Assembly (NCBI GenBank): GCA_031286005.1
Contig: JAITVC010000207.1
Location: 1 to 8,207 of the forward strand
Direction of reading: 5' to 3'
Source of the DNA: Bacteroidales bacterium
GTDB taxonomy: Bacteria; Bacteroidota; Bacteroidia; Bacteroidales; P3
DNA length: 8,207 nucleotides
Made by a program: the position numbers and the translations under genes. Of the stretch, positions 1 through 4,950 are shown piece after piece; within the stretch, counting starts at the first letter, position 1, and every line of letters starts with the position of its first letter. The notes under the pieces are model-generated. The model was not told the DNA's origin. It searched no databases and saw only the letters and a program-made list of their open reading frames with translations.

Positions 1-203
1 TCAAGATCACTTCGCATTTTTTCACTTCAAGATCACTTCGCAATTTTTTCTCTTCAAGATCACTTCGCATTTTTTCACTTAAAGATCACTTCGCTTCAAG
101 ATCACTTCGCAGTTTTTTCACTTCAAGATCACTTTGCAGTTTTTCAGTTCAAGATCACTTCGCAATTTTTCACTTCAAGATCACTTCGCAATTTTTTTTC
201 ACT
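1..203. repeat. 26-27 bp degenerate tandem repeat array, eight units
   Basis: Eight head-to-tail units start at 1, 27, 54, 80, 96, 123, 149 and 175. The shared core is TCAAGATCACTTCGCA, followed by a run of T and then CACT. Unit lengths are 26, 27, 26, 16, 27, 26, 26 and 29 bp. Most of the variation is in the T run, which suggests slippage; unit 4 lacks its T-rich half. The core contains GATC and a weak AAG/CTT dyad. The array begins exactly at a unit boundary at base 1, so more copies probably lie to the left. The changing unit length shifts the reading frame repeatedly and no start codon opens a frame through it, so I read it as non-coding. Its role is unknown; a minisatellite or an array of protein-binding iterons are both possible. 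Confidence 0.93.
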
Positions 204-332
204 TCATACACATCTTACCACAGGCCGCCAAACTACTCTTAATGTGTCTGCATTGCCGATGGCCACGTATGTGATCAAGGTGGGGCAATACGTTGGAAAG
301 TTTGTGAAGCGATAAGCCAACAACATCTAAGC
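204..332. other. Intergenic stretch with no recognised gene
   Basis: These 129 bases separate the tandem array from the terminator-like hairpin. Short open frames exist on both strands, but none has recognisable protein features, a promoter box or a convincing start. It could be a decayed remnant of a gene or mobile element, but nothing in the sequence proves that. Confidence 0.5.
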
Positions 333-369
333 AAAAAAAAACGGAACTTTCGAGTTTCGTTTTTTTTTT
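333..369 (+). terminator. 16-bp stem with TTCG loop and T tract (terminator-like)
   Basis: Bases 333-348 pair with 353-368: an A9 tract, then CGGAACT, against AGTTTCG, then a T9 tract. There is one G-T wobble (344/357), and the four-base loop is TTCG (349-352). The stem is followed by one more T. A stem ending in a U run is the form of an intrinsic terminator, and the A tract makes it potentially active in both directions. It would shield the genes at 395-2599 from transcription entering through the left-hand array. The G/C part of the stem is short, so its strength is uncertain. Confidence 0.65.
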
Positions 370-380
370 GTATCTTTGCA
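360..380 (+). promoter_or_regulatory. Bacteroidota-type promoter of the DUF3791-DUF3990-tyrS run
   Basis: TATCTTTG at 371-378 is an exact match to the Bacteroides -7 consensus TAnnTTTG, and is preceded by ten T and a G. The expected -33 position falls inside the hairpin loop (TTTCG near 348-352), a poor match to TTTG. Transcription would start near 383-386, giving a leader of only about 10 nt before the ATG at 395. The same 21 bases occur in front of pssA (4666-4646, minus strand). This is the only consensus promoter I find upstream of the three-gene run. Confidence 0.75.
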
Positions 381-394
381 AAAAGTTTACTGTA

Positions 395-631
395 ATGACA
401 ACAACTACGATAGATAAAACAACGAGTGATCAAATCAGTTTTGTAACATTTATCATTACAGAATTTGCACTTGCTTACAAAATGGGAATGCCTGAAGCTT
501 ACCGCTATCTGAAAAGATATGGCGGGTTGAATTATCTGTCGGAGCATTGGTGGGCCTTGCATACCGACAATAAATTTTACGCATTGAGAGATTTGTACAA
601 CGTTTGCTATGAAAACGGAGGATTGCGATGA
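395..631 (+). CDS. DUF3791 family small protein (putative antitoxin or partner of DUF3990)
   Basis: This 78-residue protein resembles the DUF3791 family. It has an N-terminal helix rich in hydrophobic residues (about 14-30, FVTFIITEFALAYKMG), then a Y-x2-L-x3-GGL segment (about 37-46), and a conserved HT...A...DLY..CYENGG end. I start it at the ATG at 395. An upstream TTG at 368 is in frame but lies inside the promoter box, so it cannot be translated from that promoter. The stop overlaps the next gene's start (ATGA, 628-631), so the two are likely translationally coupled. DUF3791 genes are commonly found beside DUF3990 genes. The small-gene-first order resembles toxin-antitoxin operons, but an antitoxin role is inference; no biochemical function is known to me. 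Confidence 0.78.
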   Translation: MTTTTIDKTTSDQISFVTFIITEFALAYKMGMPEAYRYLKRYGGLNYLSEHWWALHTDNKFYALRDLYNVCYENGGLR

Positions 632-1305
632 AAGTTTATCACGGAAGTTATACCAAAATTGACAAAATTGATTTGAGTAAGTGTGATCCTCGAAAGGATT
701 TCGGGCAGGGCTTTTATGTGACTAAATTTCGCGAGCAAGCTGTTGTTTGGGCCAATAGAAAAGGTAGAGATAAGCACACGGAAGGCGTAATAACTGAATT
801 TACGTTTTTTGAAAATGCTTTTGCAGATCCTTATTACAAAACATTACGATTTGAATCGTATGATGATAAATGGCTGGATTTTGTAGCCATAAATAGACAT
901 TTCAATACTCCGCTTCCTGCCCATGATTTTGATATTGTAGAGGGGCCTGTTGCTGATGATAAAATCACAACACGAATAGATGCCTATATGCGAGGGGAAG
1001 TGAGTAGAGAAGATTTCTTGCAAGAATTGACGTTTGACGCTCCTTCGCACCAAATTTGTTTCTGTTCCGTAAAATCACTCCTTATGCTTGAGCAAGTCGT
1101 TTTTAAAGGAATTACAGCCATTGAACGGATTAGCGAAAATGTGGTTGAGAAACTTGTTGTTGATCTCAATATCTCGACTTTGGAAGCCACAGATTTATTT
1201 TACAATTCCGACACATACACAAAATTATCTGACTTGGAAAGTGATTTCTGCCTTAAGTCTTGGCCAGAAATCTACGAATTATTGACCCAAGATTTGAAAA
1301 AATGA
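628..1305 (+). CDS. DUF3990 family protein, putative ADP-ribosyltransferase fold
   Basis: This 225-residue protein carries DUF3990 hallmarks. They are YHGS at 4-7, [10 protein letters not shown] at 23-32, an A-x2-WA segment near 38-42, VEGPVADDK at 104-112 and HQICF at 141-145. The YHG and GFY motifs match the NAD-binding H and Y positions of ADP-ribosyltransferase folds, so a NAD-using toxin or effector is plausible but inferred. The C-terminal 40 residues (about 185-225) contain [12 protein letters not shown] and look like a separate helical module. There is no signal peptide or membrane segment, so it is cytoplasmic. It overlaps the DUF3791 gene by 4 bp and ends 7 bp before tyrS. Two hand-counted lines gave 42% and 37% GC, lower than tyrS, consistent with acquisition from elsewhere. 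The target is unknown. Confidence 0.85.
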   Translation: MKVYHGSYTKIDKIDLSKCDPRKDFGQGFYVTKFREQAVVWANRKGRDKHTEGVITEFTFFENAFADPYYKTLRFESYDDKWLDFVAINRHFNTPLPAHDFDIVEGPVADDKITTRIDAYMRGEVSREDFLQELTFDAPSHQICFCSVKSLLMLEQVVFKGITAIERISENVVEKLVVDLNISTLEATDLFYNSDTYTKLSDLESDFCLKSWPEIYELLTQDLKK

Positions 1306-1312
1306 AAATAAT

Positions 1313-2599
1313 ATGAATTTTATCCAAGAATTGAAATGGCGCGGCATGATTCAAGACGTGATGCCGGGAACAGAAGAACAAATTTTAAAAGAATTAACAA
1401 CGGCTTACGTTGGAATTGACCCTACGGCAGATTCGTTGCATATCGGCCATTTGGTGGGTGTGATGATGCTTAAACATTTTCAGAATTGCGGACATAAACC
1501 GCTGGCTTTGGTGGGCGGTGCAACGGGCATGATTGGCGACCCTTCGGGAAAATCGAACGAGCGTAATCTTTTGGACGAAGATACCTTGCGGCACAATCAA
1601 GAGTGTATCAAAAACCAATTGCGCCGGTTTTTGGATTTCGATAGCGGAAAATCTAATTCCGCCGAGATGGTCAACAATTACGATTGGATGAAAGATTATA
1701 CGTTTTTACACTTCATTCGTGATATTGGCAAACATATTACCGTAAACTACATGATGGCAAAAGATAGCGTGAAGAAACGCTTTTCGGGCGAAGGCGAAGG
1801 TATGTCGTTTACCGAATTTACATATCAATTGGTGCAGGGCTACGACTTTTTACATCTCTATCGAACCAAAAATTGCAAATTGCAGATGGGCGGTTCCGAC
1901 CAATGGGGCAATATTACCACAGGAACGGAACTTATTCGCCGCATTGCCGGTGGTGAAGCGTTTGCTCTTACCTGCCCGCTTATCACTAAGGCCGACGGCG
2001 GAAAATTCGGGAAGACCGAAAGCGGCAACGTGTGGCTTGATGCCGAAAAAACATCGCCGTATCAATTCTATCAATTCTGGCTCAACTGCTCGGATGCGGA
2101 TTCGGAAAAATATATCAAGATATTTACCATGTTTTCGCAAGAAGACGTTCAAAAGATGATTGCCGAACACACGCAGGCTCCGCACCTGCGCATGTTACAA
2201 AAAACGTTGGCCAAGGATTTGACCATTCGTGTGCATGGCGAAGATGCGTTCAACAAAGCCGTTGAAGCCACCGAAATTCTATTCGGAAAAGCGACCAAAG
2301 AAATGTTGGCCAATCTTGACGAACGCACGTTCTTAGATGTGTTTTCGGGTATTGAAACGTTTGAGGTTTCCAAAGCCGACATCGCCGACATCAGCGTTAT
2401 AGATTTATTAGCCGAAAAAACACAAATCTATGCGAGCAAAGGCGAAGCACGCCGTGCATTGAAAGAAAACGGCGTTTCCATCAACAAAGAAAAGGTAAGT
2501 GAGCAAACGGTTATCTCGCCGGATTATGGTTTGAATGGGAAATACATCCTCGTGCAGAAAGGGAAAAAGTCGTATTATTTAGTGGTTATTCGAGGATAA
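1313..2599 (+). CDS. tyrS: Tyrosine--tRNA ligase
   Basis: This enzyme charges tRNA-Tyr with tyrosine using ATP, in the cytoplasm. The 428-residue length is normal for bacterial TyrRS. The class I signature HIGH is at 43-46, and KFGKT at 231-235 is the TyrRS form of the KMSKS loop. Tyrosine-pocket residues are visible at Y32 and D36 ([10 protein letters not shown]), at Y171, Q175 and D178 (YQLVQGYDF) and in [10 protein letters not shown] (191-200). The C-terminal S4-like RNA-binding domain covers about 360-428 ([21 protein letters not shown]). The ATG lies 7 bp after the DUF3990 stop with an A-rich leader and no Shine-Dalgarno sequence. I see no TAnnTTTG box in the preceding 200 bases, so it probably depends on the promoter at 371. 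Its TAA directly abuts the stop of the opposing MATE gene, leaving no room for a terminator. Confidence 0.97.
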   Translation: MNFIQELKWRGMIQDVMPGTEEQILKELTTAYVGIDPTADSLHIGHLVGVMMLKHFQNCGHKPLALVGGATGMIGDPSGKSNERNLLDEDTLRHNQECIKNQLRRFLDFDSGKSNSAEMVNNYDWMKDYTFLHFIRDIGKHITVNYMMAKDSVKKRFSGEGEGMSFTEFTYQLVQGYDFLHLYRTKNCKLQMGGSDQWGNITTGTELIRRIAGGEAFALTCPLITKADGGKFGKTESGNVWLDAEKTSPYQFYQFWLNCSDADSEKYIKIFTMFSQEDVQKMIAEHTQAPHLRMLQKTLAKDLTIRVHGEDAFNKAVEATEILFGKATKEMLANLDERTFLDVFSGIETFEVSKADIADISVIDLLAEKTQIYASKGEARRALKENGVSINKEKVSEQTVISPDYGLNGKYILVQKGKKSYYLVVIRG

Positions 2600-3943
2600 T
2601 TACCGTGCCAACCGCGGATAGAACACGCGCCGTTGCCATAGCAATACGATAACTGCTACGACTACCGATAGAAAGTCGGCAGTCGTGAGGGCGTACCAAA
2701 CGCCGTGCACTCCCCAAAATCTGGAAAAAATCAACATGCAGGGTACAAAGAACAGAACTTGCCGACACAAACTCATTGTTATCGACAAAAACGGTTTATT
2801 GATGGACTGGTAAAAAACGGATGTAACCGTTTGAAATCCGATGAGAGGCGCCATAATAAATACAAAAATCAAACCGTGCGAGATAAGTTCGATGAGTTCC
2901 GCATCGGTTGTAAATAAGCGTGCCATGGGGGTTGGTATCAGCAGGGCGCAAATCAAACCTACGGAATTGACGGCCATACCTACTTTAACGGCCAACAGCA
3001 ACGTATCTTTCATGCGCTTGAGTTTCCGCGCTCCGTAACTATAGCCTACAATGGGCTGCATACCTTGACACACTCCGAGTGTAATCATTACAAACACCAT
3101 GGCATAGCCACCCATAATCGCATAAGCGCCTATCGCCAAATCGCCACCGTATTTACGCAAGACCAAATTCGCTACCATGACAACGGCCGATGCTGCTATG
3201 TTCATCAAAAACGGCGAGAGGCCAATAGCGGTGATATTTCTAATGATGAACCATTTCAACTTGAACGCATGTCGGCGAAAACGCACTCGGCTACTCTTAC
3301 TCAAGAAATGATGAATCACATAACTTGCGCTTACAAACATGGAAATAGTCGTAGCGATGGCCGCTCCTTGAATCCCTAACTTCAATACAAAAATAAAAAT
3401 CGGCGCTAAAATCAAGTTCAAGCCCACGCCGATGAGCGAGGCATACATGGACTTTTTGGGATAGCCCGATGCACGCATCATGCTGCCGTAGCCATACGAA
3501 ATATTGCTGAGGACGCTTGCCGGAATTACAATTTGCATGAACTCGCGGGCATAGGGAATGGTGTTTTCGCTACCGCCGAAAATCATCAGTAGATTGTCCA
3601 AAAACGTGAGTCCGAAAACGGTTGTGATCGCCCAAAACGTGAGTGTGAGGAATAAGCTGTTGGCCAAAATCCGTTCGGCCCAAGGCGTATCTTTCATTCC
3701 TAAAACAATGGAAATCCGCGCAGCGGCACCCACTCCTACCAATGTGCCAAAGGCTTGTATCAAAATCATAATCGGGAACGTGAGCGCCAAGCCCGAAATA
3801 GCGTAAGGCCCCACGCCTTGCCCGATGAAGGCTCGGTCGGTAAGGTTATACAGTGAAGTGGATAGCGTTCCGATAATTGCCGGAATCGAATAATGCAGTA
3901 AGAGTTTGCCGACAGGCTGTGTTTCTAAATCTACGGATTTCAT
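2600..3943 (-). CDS. MATE family efflux transporter (MepA/DinF-like)
   Basis: This 447-residue integral inner-membrane protein has about 12 hydrophobic segments in two six-helix bundles, the usual size and layout for multidrug and toxin extrusion antiporters, which export compounds using a Na+ or H+ gradient. Family markers are PAIIGTLSTSLYNLTDRAFIG at 21-41, MRASGYPKKSM at 156-166 just before a helix, and GVCQGMQPIVGYSYGARK at 290-307 in the second half. A basic loop (about 215-230) separates the halves. The substrate cannot be predicted. The ATG overlaps the pssA stop (ATGA, 3943-3940), so it is probably cotranscribed and coupled with pssA. The TAA stop (2602-2600) touches the tyrS stop. 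Confidence 0.95.
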   Translation of the reverse strand: MKSVDLETQPVGKLLLHYSIPAIIGTLSTSLYNLTDRAFIGQGVGPYAISGLALTFPIMILIQAFGTLVGVGAAARISIVLGMKDTPWAERILANSLFLTLTFWAITTVFGLTFLDNLLMIFGGSENTIPYAREFMQIVIPASVLSNISYGYGSMMRASGYPKKSMYASLIGVGLNLILAPIFIFVLKLGIQGAAIATTISMFVSASYVIHHFLSKSSRVRFRRHAFKLKWFIIRNITAIGLSPFLMNIAASAVVMVANLVLRKYGGDLAIGAYAIMGGYAMVFVMITLGVCQGMQPIVGYSYGARKLKRMKDTLLLAVKVGMAVNSVGLICALLIPTPMARLFTTDAELIELISHGLIFVFIMAPLIGFQTVTSVFYQSINKPFLSITMSLCRQVLFFVPCMLIFSRFWGVHGVWYALTTADFLSVVVAVIVLLWQRRVFYPRLAR

Positions 3944-4638
3944 TTACGGATAAGAGTCAGTGATAGCAACGGATAAATCAAAATTCCGATAGGAATTGCA
4001 CTTATACCGATCATAAAATATAAGGCGAGCACGAGCCAAACCAGTACAAACCGTTGCCAATTGGGTTTAAAGGCCGTGCTTTTGAATTTGAACGACAGCA
4101 TCGGAAGTGGAACAACCAAAAGTGCGGCAAACACGATGCACAACACAACCATGAGGGTTGGATGAAACAGCATTTTTACCGTTTCCGGAGAAAATTTGGA
4201 ATGCAAATCGTTTACCACTAATGGCAACGAAGCCCAAAACAGGGCATTGGCCGGCGTGGGCATTCCGATAAAATGGTCGGTTTGACGGGTGTCGATATTG
4301 AATTTGGCCAAACGCAAGGCCGAGAACAAAACCATCGCGAAAGCGATATAGGGCATTTGAGGAAACAGCATTTTGGTGGGTTGCGCCAATATGATTTGAA
4401 ACGCAATCATGGCCGGAGCCACGCCGAAACTCACCACGTCGGCCAGCGAATCCAATTCTTTGCCGATGTCGGAATAGGCTTTTAGCAATCGGGCGGCAAA
4501 ACCATCGAGGAAATCGAAAATCGCGGCCAAGAAAATCAAAAAACCAGCTGTTGCAAGTTGCCCACTGAACACGGCTACTATCGACAAACATCCGCAAAGG
4601 AGGTTGGCAAGGGTGATACTATTTGGAATATATTTCAT
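3940..4638 (-). CDS. pssA: CDP-diacylglycerol--serine O-phosphatidyltransferase (phosphatidylserine synthase)
   Basis: This 232-residue membrane enzyme makes phosphatidylserine from CDP-diacylglycerol and serine, the first step to phosphatidylethanolamine. The full CDP-alcohol phosphotransferase signature D-x2-DG-x2-AR-x8-G-x3-D-x3-D is present at D42, D45, G46, A49, R50, G59, D63 and D67, so the catalytic site is intact. About six to eight hydrophobic helices follow. I start it at the ATG at 4638 (MKYIPNSITLANLLCG), the usual family N-terminus. An in-frame TTG at 4650 lies inside the promoter box and is not used. The stop overlaps the MATE start. The decarboxylase gene psd, often next to pssA in this phylum, is not adjacent here. 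Confidence 0.94.
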   Translation of the reverse strand: MKYIPNSITLANLLCGCLSIVAVFSGQLATAGFLIFLAAIFDFLDGFAARLLKAYSDIGKELDSLADVVSFGVAPAMIAFQIILAQPTKMLFPQMPYIAFAMVLFSALRLAKFNIDTRQTDHFIGMPTPANALFWASLPLVVNDLHSKFSPETVKMLFHPTLMVVLCIVFAALLVVPLPMLSFKFKSTAFKPNWQRFVLVWLVLALYFMIGISAIPIGILIYPLLSLTLIRK

Positions 4639-4645
4639 TTCGGAG

Positions 4646-4678
4646 TGCAAAGATACAAAAAAAAAAGGTAAAGGTCAA
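4646..4678 (-). promoter_or_regulatory. Promoter of pssA-MATE operon
   Basis: Read on the minus strand, TATCTTTG (4655-4648) matches the Bacteroides -7 box TAnnTTTG. TTGACC (4678-4673) lies upstream so that 20 bases separate its TTG from the -7 box, a fitting -33 element. Ten T and a G fill the spacer next to the box. The pssA ATG at 4638 begins only 9 bases after the end of the box, so the mRNA would be leaderless or nearly so. The stretch from 4666 to 4646 is identical to 360-380 on the plus strand. Confidence 0.8.
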
Positions 4679-4718
4679 TGCAAAGCGGTAAAAGGTCAAC
4701 GGCGAAGGGTTAAGGGTT
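4667..4718. repeat. Degenerate 20-21 bp direct repeat upstream of pssA promoter
   Basis: GGTAAAGGTCAATGCAAAGC (4667-4686) is followed by the related copy GGTAAAAGGTCAACGGCGAAG without its last base (4687-4706), then by GGTTAAGGGTT (4708-4718). Each of the two copies contains GGTCAA, which on the minus strand reads TTGACC, so the -33-like element of the pssA promoter is itself duplicated. The second copy lies too far upstream to serve the known -7 box. Its function is unknown. Confidence 0.55.
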
Positions 4719-4930
4719 ACTGCAAGGCCGTTACACGACTGAAACAGGTTTGCAGAAGCTCTGCAAGGACGTTACATGGCTGAAACGGGTTTGCAGGAAC
4801 TCTGCAAGAGCGTTTTTTTGAAAAAATGGGTTTGCAGAAGCTCTGCAAGGCTGTCTTTTTGAAAAAACGGGTTTGCAGAAACTCTGCAAGGCTGCCTTTT
4901 TGAAAAAACGGCCTTGCAGAGACTTTGTAA
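4719..4930. repeat. 41-bp tandem array with a hairpin in every unit
   Basis: Five hairpins begin at exactly 41-bp intervals: 4750, 4791, 4832, 4873 and 4914, each 17 bp long. Units 1 and 3 read TTGCAGAAGCTCTGCAA, a perfect 7-bp stem with a 3-base loop. Unit 4 has the same stem with loop AAC, unit 2 has one G-T wobble, and unit 5 is decayed. A half unit ends at 4725. The linkers come in two kinds: GTTACA(C/T)G(A/G)CTGAAAC toward pssA and (T)5-7 G (A)6 toward the mannosidase gene, the latter itself palindromic. The array lies after the mannosidase stop and before the pssA promoter. In the minus-strand transcript each hairpin is followed by ACCCG and a T-rich run, so it could act as serial weak terminators or 3'-end protection. 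Confidence 0.9.
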
Positions 4931-4950
4931 CATGACAAATTGTTCGGTTT

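Noticed and set aside
1..203. CRISPR array
   Set aside because: Units are directly adjacent with no unique spacers, and no cas genes are present. The same applies to the array at 4719-4930.
1..203. Coding repeat on the plus strand, which has almost no stops
   Set aside because: Unit lengths of 26, 16 and 29 bp shift the frame at nearly every unit and no start codon is seen; lack of stops follows from the composition.
204..332. Insertion sequence remnant
   Set aside because: No terminal inverted repeats, target duplication or recognisable transposase fragment could be seen.
199..381. 60-codon minus-strand open frame over the left intergenic stretch and promoter
   Set aside because: It runs through the terminator-like stem and promoter, has no family features, and its start overlaps the -7 box.
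4717..4938. 73-codon minus-strand open frame covering the hairpin array
   Set aside because: It is made entirely of the 41-bp repeat read in rotating frames; low-complexity product, no promoter, and the strict hairpin spacing explains the sequence better.
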